The notes below the pieces were generated by a model, which worked only from the letters and a program-made list of their open reading frames with translations, did no database searches and was not told the DNA's origin. Shown in pieces: positions 1 through 5,010 of a stretch of 6,072 bases of DNA. This DNA is from Peptococcaceae bacterium. GTDB taxonomy: Bacteria > Bacillota > Desulfotomaculia > Desulfotomaculales > UBA12532. The stretch lies in NCBI GenBank assembly GCA_003445475.1, contig DMDP01000139.1, positions 1 through 6,072 of the forward strand. Direction: 5' to 3'. Position 1 is the stretch's first letter; each line of letters begins with the position of its first letter. The position numbers were made by a program, and so were the translations under genes.

Positions 1-1
1 C

Positions 2-3000
2 CCAGGGGGGGGCGAAAAAGCGCACCCCCTGACCCCTTTCACCCCCCGGTTTCCCGACCGGGCAGGCCTGCCGGCCCTGCCCGCCGTGAGAGAGTTTATC
101 GAACACGCCGGCATCACTCCGCCCAGGGCACGGGTGGCCTGCCTCCCGTTTGATAAGCTCGACGTGGAAAAGGGGATGCAAATCAAGGCGCCCGACGGAC
201 AGGTCCGGTGGCTCAAACACCCCTGGAGCGTGCTGGCCTGGCAGATCGCCGGGGCCGAGGGTCTGCGCCTCCTGCACCCTGACGGCGAGGATGCCGAACG
301 GGAGAGCGCCCCGGCGGAGAATCTGCTGACGGATCTGTTTGCCCTCCCGGGCCGGGAGGGGCTGAGCACCCTCATCCTCATGGACGAGGTGCTCGTGTAC
401 GCCCGCGAGAAGATCGGGCTTGACCCGGTCTGGCGCGGCCGACTGCAGAATTTCTTCCAGTATCTAACCCAGGCGGCGACGAAAGTAGAGCGGTGCGCGG
501 TGGTCGTTTCCCTTCTGGCGAGTGATCCCAGGAAGAGTGACGCCCTCGGCAAGGAAATCGCCAAGGAGATGTACGATATCTTCCGGCGCGAGCAGGAAGA
601 GGGCGTTCAGCCCGTAGTGAAGGAAGACGTGGCGGAGGTGCTGCGGCGCCGCTTGTTTACGGCGGAATCCATCCGCGACCGGGAGGCTTTTCGCCCGCAC
701 GTGATGGCCGCGCTCAAGGGCATTGCGGAACTCGACGACCAGACGAAGAGAGACGCCAAGGCGGCCGAGGAGCGCTTCCTGCAGAGTTTCCCTTTTCACC
801 CGGACCTGACGGAGGCTTTCTACGTAAAGTGGACCCAGCTCGAGGGCTTTCAGCGGGCACGCGGCGTGCTGCGCACCTTTGCGCTGGCGTTGCGCGAGGC
901 CGAAAAATGGGACCGTTGCCCGCTCATCGCCGCTAACGTATTCTTGAATGCTCCGGGCAAAGAGGAGATCGCCGCTGCCGCCAGGGAGCTTGCTACAGTT
1001 GCTGCCAGTGAGGAGTACGAAGGAAAGCGGCAGGAGTGGGCGGGCATTCTGGAAGGAGAACTGGCCAAAGCCCGGGTGATTCAGGCCGAAACCCCGGGGC
1101 TTAAATTCCGGGAGGTCGAACAGGCCGTGATGGCGACCTTTATCCACTCCCAGCCTATAGGCCAGAAAGCCCTGACCCGCGATCTTCTTGTGTTGCTCGG
1201 CCACACGCGCCCGGACAGGATTGAATTAGAAAAGGCGCTCGGGCGCTGGGCCGAGGTTTCCTGGTTCCTTGATGAAGAAGCCCTCAGTGACGTTGAGACA
1301 GGCGGCGATGGCCGCAAGGCGCTACCCAAAACGTGGCGGTTGGGCTCGCGCCCCAACCTGCGGCAGATGCACAGCGAGGCCTGCCGGCGGGTAGCGGCCG
1401 AACTGATTGAGGCCAAGCTCGTTGACGCCATCAGCGGCCTGAAAAGCCTGACCGCCGGGGCCGCGGCGGCCGGCGCCAGGGTGCACAACCTTCCGGAACG
1501 GCCGAAGGATATCGAGGACGACGGCGAGTTCCATTACGCCGTTCTGGGGCCGAAGGCGGCCTCCACGGCGGGCAATCCGAGCGTGGAGGCCAAGCGCTTC
1601 ATCGAAGAAACGACCGGTCCCGACAGGCCGCGAGTTTACCGCAACGCCGTCGTGTTGGCGGTGCCGTCACGGGAGGGGCTGGAAATCGCCCGCGACCGGA
1701 TTCGGGAGTACCTCGGGTGGGAAGAGGTCCGCAACATGCTGAAGGGGCAGGAAATTGACCCGGTGCGGGCCGCGCTGCTCAACGCCTACACGGAGGGCGC
1801 CAGGACAAAGATCGCCGAGGCGGTCCGGCAGGCCTACTGCCTTGCGGTAACGGTTTCGGAGAAGAATGAAATCCTGGCCTACAAGCTTACCGTGGGAACC
1901 GAGCCCCTTTTTAACATTATCAAGGCCGATCCCCGCGTCCGCATCCAGGAGACGGCAATAAGCGCGGAGGCGCTCTTGCCTGAAGGCCCCTATAACCTCT
2001 GGCGCGAGGGAGAAACGGCGCGCCGGGTAAAAGATTTAGTCGGTGCTTTTGCCCAGTTCTCCCACCTGCCGAAGATGTTGCGCCGGAAGGAAATCCTGGA
2101 AACGCTGATTCTCGGGGTCAAGCAAGGACTCTTCGTTTTGCGCAATGTGCGCCCGGACCGGTCGGTGCGCACCATCTGGCGCGAGGAACCGCCGGAGGCG
2201 GACCTGAAGGACCCCGGCTTGGAGCTCGTTTTGCCGGAAGCCGCCACTTTGTCGGAGCTTTCGCCCGATCTCTTAGCCCCCGGAATGCTGCCCGGCCTGT
2301 GGCCTGCACCGCCTGAAATCGCCGTTCGGGACGTGGTAGCCTATTTCCGCGGCGGCAATGTGATCCATGTGCCCAGAGAAGGGTACACGGAACCGGTGGT
2401 CATTCCGAAGGCCGGGCGGGAGGCTGTGTACGCGGCGATAGCTGCGGCCGTTAAGGCGGGGAAGCTGTGGCTGACCACGGATGTAGCCAGCGTCTTCGCC
2501 GAAGAGATACCTGCTGGGGTCCTGACGGACGACGCTAAGCTTCAGCCGCCGCCGTCTCCCGTTCCGGTAACCGGGGTGCTTCCGGAAAACCTTCCCGAAG
2601 CCTGGTCGGGGACGGAAACGACGGCCTTGGCGATTGCCGGTGCGCTTTCCCGAAAGGTGGCAAAGCCTCTTCCGTGGGCGACGGTCCGGGAGGCCATAGA
2701 CGGAGCGATCAGAGCCCGGTTACTTGAGAAAACCCTGGATTCCGGCCCGTGGCCCTGTGCTTTCAGTGGCGCGCAGCATATCAGGCTCCGCGTGCCGGCG
2801 GGAGGACCAGTGCCACCGCCCCCTCCGCCACCGCCGCCCAAACCGGGCGTTAAAGTAGCCGAAGCGCAGCTCCTGCCCCACCAAATCCAGGATTTGGCGG
2901 AAGTCATCGGCGAACTGATTAACGCCGCCGTTGGCTATGAGCTTGTCTTCAGGTTGCACATCGAACTGGGTGGCGCAACAGAGCTACCGGAAGAAGTCGT

Positions 3001-3055
3001 CCGCAAAGTCAACCGGTTGCTTGCCGGGGTCGCGAAAGACCTGCAGCTTAAGTAG
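2..3055 (+). CDS. DUF499-family P-loop ATPase, N-terminally truncated by the window edge
   Basis: This is a large cytoplasmic ATPase resembling the DUF499 family. The frame is open from base 2. The first start-like codon, GTG at 86, has no Shine-Dalgarno sequence, and DUF499 proteins carry a Walker A loop (FGGGKTH-like) just upstream of this point, so 86 is probably not the true start. In bases 5-31 the frame reads GGGEKAHPL, which looks like a damaged GGGKTHTL. Counting from 86, Walker B is LILMDE at residues 96-101, followed by a sensor-like VVVSLLASDP at 139-148. The long middle is helical and matches no domain I know. A nine-proline linker at 910-918 leads into a compact C-terminal domain of about 70 residues. 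Family members are about 1000-1100 residues long, so only a short N-terminus is missing. They often neighbour DUF1156 DNA methyltransferases and helicases in defence-like loci; none is visible here. The precise biochemical role is unknown. An intact Walker B and nearly 1000 uninterrupted codons suggest a functional gene. Confidence 0.82.
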   Translation, partial: PGGGEKAHPLTPFTPRFPDRAGLPALPAVREFIEHAGITPPRARVACLPFDKLDVEKGMQIKAPDGQVRWLKHPWSVLAWQIAGAEGLRLLHPDGEDAERESAPAENLLTDLFALPGREGLSTLILMDEVLVYAREKIGLDPVWRGRLQNFFQYLTQAATKVERCAVVVSLLASDPRKSDALGKEIAKEMYDIFRREQEEGVQPVVKEDVAEVLRRRLFTAESIRDREAFRPHVMAALKGIAELDDQTKRDAKAAEERFLQSFPFHPDLTEAFYVKWTQLEGFQRARGVLRTFALALREAEKWDRCPLIAANVFLNAPGKEEIAAAARELATVAASEEYEGKRQEWAGILEGELAKARVIQAETPGLKFREVEQAVMATFIHSQPIGQKALTRDLLVLLGHTRPDRIELEKALGRWAEVSWFLDEEALSDVETGGDGRKALPKTWRLGSRPNLRQMHSEACRRVAAELIEAKLVDAISGLKSLTAGAAAAGARVHNLPERPKDIEDDGEFHYAVLGPKAASTAGNPSVEAKRFIEETTGPDRPRVYRNAVVLAVPSREGLEIARDRIREYLGWEEVRNMLKGQEIDPVRAALLNAYTEGARTKIAEAVRQAYCLAVTVSEKNEILAYKLTVGTEPLFNIIKADPRVRIQETAISAEALLPEGPYNLWREGETARRVKDLVGAFAQFSHLPKMLRRKEILETLILGVKQGLFVLRNVRPDRSVRTIWREEPPEADLKDPGLELVLPEAATLSELSPDLLAPGMLPGLWPAPPEIAVRDVVAYFRGGNVIHVPREGYTEPVVIPKAGREAVYAAIAAAVKAGKLWLTTDVASVFAEEIPAGVLTDDAKLQPPPSPVPVTGVLPENLPEAWSGTETTALAIAGALSRKVAKPLPWATVREAIDGAIRARLLEKTLDSGPWPCAFSGAQHIRLRVPAGGPVPPPPPPPPPKPGVKVAEAQLLPHQIQDLAEVIGELINAAVGYELVFRLHIELGGATELPEEVVRKVNRLLAGVAKDLQLK

Positions 3056-3081
3056 CCGTCCAAGCTTTTTCTCCTTCCAAG

Positions 3082-3185
3082 GGTGGTGAAGACTTTTTGG
3101 ATATCACACCGGACAAAAAAGGTTGCTCGACCTGGTGGAGCGGGCGAGGAGCGGGCGAGGAGCGGGGAGATTGCCCTGCCCGCGG
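3082..3185 (+). pseudogene. Possible broken start of a DUF262 (GmrSD N-terminal-like) gene
   Basis: This is a weak call. Downstream of the DUF499 stop the sequence reads GGEDFLDITPDKK, then after a one-base shift in the A6 run (3115-3120) RLLDLVERARSG, then after an 11-bp duplication EIALP. Joined, LLDLVERARSGEIALP resembles the N-terminal motif of DUF262 proteins, a ParB-like NTPase/nuclease domain of GmrSD-type restriction enzymes (LLDLI-x-SGEI-x-LP-x-FQR). The expected FQR does not follow, and similarity stops near 3187. It could be a relic of a defence gene that once followed the ATPase, or chance similarity over 16 residues. Confidence 0.25.
3138..3169 (+). repeat. 11-bp tandem duplication with a third degenerate copy
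   Basis: The unit GAGCGGGCGAG occurs at 3138-3148 and again at 3149-3159. A third copy, GAGCGGGGAG, lacking one base, is at 3160-3169. The unit length is not a multiple of three, so the duplication shifts any reading frame crossing it. Removing one unit restores a run of sensible codons (VERARSGEIALP). It looks like replication slippage in a gene no longer under selection. Confidence 0.75.
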
Positions 3186-3224
3186 GCCTTCCTGGCGTCG
3201 ATCCTTGCCGAAGTAGTGGCAATC

Positions 3225-3253
3225 TTGCCTTTCTACTGTTGTTGTGCTATAGT
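3225..3253 (+). promoter_or_regulatory. Sigma-A-like promoter of the toxin-antitoxin operon
   Basis: The -35 box is TTGCCT at 3225-3230 (4 of 6 consensus), the spacer is exactly 17 bases, and the -10 box is TATAGT at 3248-3253 (5 of 6). Transcription would begin near 3260, about 15 bases before the antitoxin ATG. This gives a very short leader and supports the start at 3275 over any upstream in-frame codon. Confidence 0.6.
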
Positions 3254-3256
3254 GTG

Positions 3257-3270
3257 GTCACGGAGGTGAC
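3257..3270 (+). promoter_or_regulatory. Inverted repeat over the antitoxin SD, candidate operator
   Basis: GTCAC (3257-3261) and GTGAC (3266-3270) are exact reverse complements flanking GGAG, so the SD GGAGGTGA lies inside a 14-base dyad right after the -10 box. Phd-type antitoxins usually repress their own operon by binding such palindromes near the transcription start, so a DNA operator is the simplest reading. The arms are short (5 bp). The predicted start at about 3260 lies within the left arm, so an RNA hairpin is less likely. Confidence 0.4.
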
Positions 3271-3274
3271 TACA

Positions 3275-3577
3275 ATGGAATTTGCGAGTATAAGGGAATT
3301 CAAAACTCACGCCAGCGAATTTATCCGCCGGAAGAAGCCGGTGCTGGTTTTTCGCGGTGGCAGGCCGGCAGGCATTTTTATCCCTTGGGAGGATATAGAC
3401 GCCGAAGACGAAATGCGGCGGGCGGCGCTCAGGGCCTTGGCGGCGAAGATCGCCGAAGAACGGGCAGAAAAGGGGATAACGGAAGAAGAGGTGCTTAAGG
3501 ACTTTGCCGCTTTTCGGAAAGATCGCCGTGGACGCCAACGTGGTGCTGTCGGCGCTGATCGGCGGGAAGGCGAGTAA
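3275..3577 (+). CDS. Phd/YefM-like antitoxin of a PIN toxin-antitoxin pair
   Basis: A 100-residue protein starting at ATG with SD GGAGGTGA five bases upstream. Residues 1-38 (MEFASIREFKTHASEFIRR, then PVLVFRGGRPAGIFIPW) have the classic Phd/YefM N-terminal pattern: an initial strand, a helix, and a hairpin ending in a strand that reads as 'G-x-P-x-G-x-x-x-P'. This domain dimerises and binds operator DNA. Residues 45-90 form a charged helical stretch of the kind that wraps and blocks the toxin. The last ~25 residues, very rich in Arg and Gly, are encoded where the toxin gene overlaps, so they may matter little in themselves. The frame is open further upstream to about 3083, but those codons precede the promoter and cross the repeat scar, so they are not counted. 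It should neutralise the PIN protein encoded next and autorepress the operon. Family assignment is fairly secure; the exact subfamily is not. Confidence 0.82.
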   Translation: MEFASIREFKTHASEFIRRKKPVLVFRGGRPAGIFIPWEDIDAEDEMRRAALRALAAKIAEERAEKGITEEEVLKDFAAFRKDRRGRQRGAVGADRREGE

Positions 3578-3956
3578 GGTATTCGCCGGGGCAAAGGGCG
3601 TGGAATTTATCACTACCGCCAACGTGGTCGCGGAAATCCTGGAATACGTACCGGTTTTAGCGCGGAAAAAAGGATTAAACCGGGAGGTTATGGAGGCTGC
3701 CTTTAACTTGTTGGGACTGGAGGCCGTTCAGGAAGAAATATATTCTCAGCAAATACCGGCGGCACTAGGTTTGATTGGCAAACGCGACCCGGATGATGTA
3801 GAACTTGTAGCCCTTGCCCTGGCGCTGGGCTGTCCGGTATGGTCGAACGACAACGACTTGGTGGAGTTGAAGGAGATAGAGGTGTACCCGAATTTGCCTT
3901 CGCCCATGCCCGGCACACATAAAAGGGGAGTGGCCTTGCCACTCCCCTTGGCATAA
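3504..3956 (+). CDS. PIN-domain toxin (putative VapC-like ribonuclease)
   Basis: A 150-residue PIN-domain protein, close to the 'PIN family toxin component' group (COG1569-like). The core starts KIAVDANVVLSALIGG, with the metal-binding Asp10 in strand 1. Further acidic residues sit where the family expects them: Glu44 (VVAEI), Asp98 (RDPDDVELVALAL) and Asp116/Asp118 (SNDND). Together they would bind Mg2+/Mn2+ for single-strand RNA cleavage. TTG at 3504 is the first possible start after an in-frame TAA at 3477, and AAGGA lies just ahead at 3497-3501, unusually close. It overlaps the antitoxin by 74 nt, implying coupled translation. The last ~12 residues (KRGVALPLPLA) are encoded by the stem of a transcription terminator and extend beyond the normal PIN fold, so they may be an acquired tail. 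The domain looks intact and probably active if expressed. Confidence 0.85.
   Translation: MPLFGKIAVDANVVLSALIGGKASKVFAGAKGVEFITTANVVAEILEYVPVLARKKGLNREVMEAAFNLLGLEAVQEEIYSQQIPAALGLIGKRDPDDVELVALALALGCPVWSNDNDLVELKEIEVYPNLPSPMPGTHKRGVALPLPLA
3923..3949 (-). terminator. Strong intrinsic terminator hairpin, inside the end of the toxin gene
   Basis: AAGGGGAGTGGC (3923-3934) pairs perfectly over 12 bp with GCCACTCCCCTT (3938-3949) around a CTT loop. On the minus strand the stem runs straight into TTTT (complement of 3921-3924), as a terminator should. On the plus strand the nearest T run (3960-3964) is about 10 bases away, so termination of the toxin-antitoxin transcript is possible but weaker. 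It lies 28 bases beyond the stop of the minus-strand relic at 3978. Confidence 0.75.
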
Positions 3957-3977
3957 AAGTTTTTCCGTATTTCCAGT

Positions 3978-4091
3978 CTACCAGTACCAGGCGCTGACCG
4001 AAGCTCCGTCAGATTGAGCTCCTGCACCCCCGTTGTAATTTGACGAGTAGGCTTCCGCATACCACCCGATCCGGTAGTTGCCAGCCCTCGC
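3978..4091 (-). pseudogene. C-terminal relic of an unrecognised, probably secreted protein
   Basis: On the minus strand an open stretch of 37 codons ends in TAG at 3978-3980. It begins after an in-frame TAA at 4092-4094 and has no start codon. It reads GNYRIGWYAEAYSSNYNG, then GAGAQSDGASVSAWYW. The alternating Tyr/Trp and Ser/Gly/Asn pattern is typical of beta-rich extracellular domains, and ending in a strand with aromatic residues is protein-like rather than random. A strong minus-strand terminator follows 28 bases after the stop, which supports a former gene. The family is not recognised. If the TAA is a point mutation, codons remain open upstream, but they look less protein-like. Confidence 0.35.
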
Positions 4092-4229
4092 TTAGCGCTC
4101 TGCTGCGCCGCTACAGCCATAAGTCTGCGGAGTGCGAGAGCCGCTGTGGTGATCATTATGGAGCAGGCAGAGAACCTCTACCGCGACTGACCCAGCGCTC
4201 AGGCGGCCTAGTGGTTTTGCAACACACTC

Positions 4230-4380
4230 TTAGTAGGCGAAAACGTGATTGCCGATTTGCCGGTGTACCGGCCGCGACCATACCCACGGGTTAACCGGCT
4301 TGTACGGGTTCCAGTAATAAAGTGTGCCACCGGTGGGGTCGTTGCCCCAACGGGGCTCGGTGCCGAAGCAGACGGTATGC
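4230..4380 (-). pseudogene. C-terminal relic of a SleB-type cell wall (spore cortex) hydrolase
   Basis: The minus strand ends in TAA at 4230-4232, after about 38 residues including NDPTGGTLYYWNP and WVWSRPVHRQIGNHVFAY. This is the characteristic C-terminus of SleB/hydrolase_2 proteins (DPTGGALYYYNP ... WSRPV-x-x-x-IGNHVF), enzymes that cleave spore cortex peptidoglycan at germination. Just upstream the expected 'AYR' is encoded by GCATACCGT (4372-4380), but in another frame, so an indel between about 4350 and 4371 broke the gene. Before that, similarity ends abruptly with a TAG, and the catalytic N-terminal part and any signal peptide are gone. It is a nonfunctional fragment, and it is the best clue that the host is a spore former. 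Confidence 0.72.
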
Positions 4381-4424
4381 ACAAGCACAAGTCTATGGAA
4401 GAGGTTTCTCGGCCCTGGTAGGGA

Positions 4425-4453
4425 TTGGCGGGCCGGTGGCGGGGGGTTAGAAT
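4425..4453 (+). promoter_or_regulatory. Candidate sigma-A promoter for the small membrane peptide gene
   Basis: TTGGCG at 4425-4430 (4 of 6) and TAGAAT at 4448-4453 (5 of 6) are separated by exactly 17 bases, with a predicted start near 4460. It lies about 40 bases ahead of the ATG at 4502, and no other gene could use it. The surrounding G-richness makes a chance -35 match easier, so confidence is moderate. Confidence 0.4.
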
Positions 4454-4501
4454 GGGTAAGGCAGGTGAAGGCGGTTGGGTGGGGCCGACGGCAGGGGCGA
4501 A

Positions 4502-4600
4502 ATGTTATTCCTGATCCTTATCACGCTGGGGATCCTGTTTGCCACGGCCTGCGGGATGCTGGTGCTTGGCGGGCTTTTCGCCCTGGATTATCGCCCGTAG
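4502..4600 (+). CDS. 32-residue single-pass membrane peptide
   Basis: ATG at 4502 to TAG at 4598-4600 encodes 32 residues: MLFLILITLGILFATACG, MLVLGGLFAL and a short polar tail DYRP. Almost the whole peptide is hydrophobic and long enough for one transmembrane helix, with the charged end probably at one membrane face. A Cys at position 17 could be lipid- or partner-related, but there is no clear lipobox. The SD is AGGGG at 4493-4497, four bases before ATG. An in-frame TGA at 4466 rules out a much longer N-terminus, and a matching promoter lies upstream. The function is unknown. Options include a type I toxin-like peptide, a small membrane-complex regulator, or chance. No antisense RNA promoter was identified. 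Codons are GC-rich at the third position, as in the neighbours. Confidence 0.45.
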   Translation: MLFLILITLGILFATACGMLVLGGLFALDYRP

Positions 4601-4615
4601 CATCCGGCGCCGCGC

Positions 4616-4642
4616 AAAAAAGACCCCGCCTGGCGGCGGGGT
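4616..4642 (-). terminator. Intrinsic terminator of the 80-residue gene
   Basis: ACCCCGCC (4623-4630) pairs with GGCGGGGT (4635-4642) around a TGGC loop. Reading the minus strand, the stem is followed after one base by six T residues (complement of 4616-4621). It begins 26 bases past the stop of the gene at 4668. On the plus strand there is no T run, so it serves the small peptide gene at best poorly. Confidence 0.85.
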
Positions 4643-4667
4643 TGGGCTGAAGGTGGCTGGGTGGGTG

Positions 4668-4910
4668 TCAGGAAACTTTCGGCACCAGCGCTTCCTGCTT
4701 TTTGGCCCTGGCCAGCATCTCTTCGGCGTAGTCGGTCGAGATCAAGTAAAGGTTTACCCACAACTCGTGCTCGTTGGCCTTGCCCGCGAGTTCCCGGGCC
4801 AGATCCTTGAATTTCTTCTCCACGCGGTCCTTAAAGGAGGAAAAGTCGGCCAGGACCTCGATGACCTCGCGCTGGTTATAAGACGTACCTTCCCGCAGAA
4901 CTTTGGCCAA
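4668..4910 (-). CDS. Unrecognised 80-residue cytoplasmic protein
   Basis: Starts at TTG (4908-4910) behind a strong SD GGGGGTGA five bases away, and ends at TGA (4668-4670). The protein begins MAKVLREGTSYNQREVIEVL and continues as a charged, amphipathic helix-rich chain with no signal peptide or membrane segment. Heptad-like spacing (VIEVLADF, FKDRVEKKFKDLARELA) suggests a small helical bundle or dimer. A central WVNLYLIS is the most hydrophobic patch. I do not recognise the family. It is a complete single-gene unit: a near-consensus promoter, a palindrome over its start and SD, and a strong terminator all fit closely around it. This shows real, probably regulated expression. The palindrome resembles that of the toxin-antitoxin leader, so a regulatory or stress role is possible but unproven. 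Confidence 0.75.
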   Translation of the reverse strand: MAKVLREGTSYNQREVIEVLADFSSFKDRVEKKFKDLARELAGKANEHELWVNLYLISTDYAEEMLARAKKQEALVPKVS

Positions 4911-4913
4911 TGT

Positions 4914-4930
4914 GTCACCCCCAGGGTGAC
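4914..4930 (-). promoter_or_regulatory. Perfect palindrome over transcription start and SD
   Basis: On the minus strand GTCACCC-TGG-GGGTGAC forms a perfect 7-bp inverted repeat with a 3-base centre. It overlaps the last bases of the -10 box, the predicted start near 4922 and the SD. A bound repressor would block both promoter opening and elongation. Because the transcript starts inside the repeat, a DNA operator is more likely than an RNA hairpin. Confidence 0.55.
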
Positions 4931-4957
4931 TATACCATAATTGCTAAATACTGTCAA
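4929..4957 (-). promoter_or_regulatory. Near-consensus sigma-A promoter of the 80-residue gene
   Basis: Reading the minus strand, a perfect -35 TTGACA (4952-4957), a 17-base spacer and a -10 TATAGT (4929-4934) precede the gene. Transcription would start near 4922, leaving a leader of about 12 bases before the TTG codon. This is the strongest promoter in the window together with that of the arginine decarboxylase. Confidence 0.85.
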
Positions 4958-4969
4958 CAGCCTGACCAT

Positions 4970-4998
4970 AAAAAAGTGGGCCGCGTCGGCCCACTTTT
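4970..4998 (-). terminator. Intrinsic terminator of the Gln-rich coiled-coil gene
   Basis: AAAAGTGGGCCG (4972-4983) pairs over 12 bp with CGGCCCACTTTT (4987-4998) around a CGT loop. On the minus strand the stem ends in a run of six T residues. It starts 12 bases past the stop of the gene at 5011 and lies just upstream of the next gene's -35 box, insulating the two. The A and T tracts make it symmetrical, so it could also stop plus-strand transcription. Confidence 0.85.
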
Positions 4999-5010
4999 AA
5001 ATGCGGCAAC

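Larger units (their letters stand above)
3957..4501. other. Gene-poor stretch with decayed minus-strand gene ends
   Basis: No intact gene is visible in about 545 bases. It holds two minus-strand C-terminal relics (3978-4091 and 4230-4380), about 135 unexplained bases between them, and a G-rich plus-strand segment from about 4420 that carries a promoter for the small gene at 4502. No tRNA, insertion sequence, terminal inverted repeat or direct repeat was recognised. It reads like a zone of gene decay between the toxin-antitoxin pair and the next genes. Confidence 0.6.

Noticed and set aside
464..2959. Several long minus-strand open frames antiparallel to the DUF499 gene
   Set aside because: They are shadows of the GC-rich plus-strand gene: Arg/Ala/Ser/Pro-biased, no SD sequences, no family similarity, and they overlap an uninterrupted 989-codon gene.
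3043..3077. Terminator for the DUF499 gene (AGCTT ... AAGCT followed by T residues)
   Set aside because: The stem is only 5 bp with a 12-base loop and spans the stop codon, too weak to call.
3083..3274. An N-terminal extension of the antitoxin by 64 residues
   Set aside because: The extension crosses the tandem-repeat scar and lies upstream of the predicted promoter and SD. The Phd/YefM fold begins exactly at the ATG at 3275.
3957..4230. Possible tRNA or small RNA gene in the gene-poor stretch
   Set aside because: No T-loop GTTCGA-type motif, no cloverleaf pairing and no own promoter-terminator pair were found.
4040..4294. Plus-strand open frame opposite the relic region
   Set aside because: It has Arg/Ser/Pro-rich, nonprotein-like composition, no SD, and lies antisense to the recognisable SleB tail.
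4422..4456. Possible G-quadruplex (four G3 runs on the plus strand)
   Set aside because: Loops of 6-8 bases give low stability, and the G-richness fits ordinary local composition.
4324..4940. Two plus-strand open frames of 108 and 133 codons
   Set aside because: The first overlaps the promoter and the small membrane peptide in another frame with no SD. The second is antisense to the better supported 80-residue gene and runs through a terminator hairpin.
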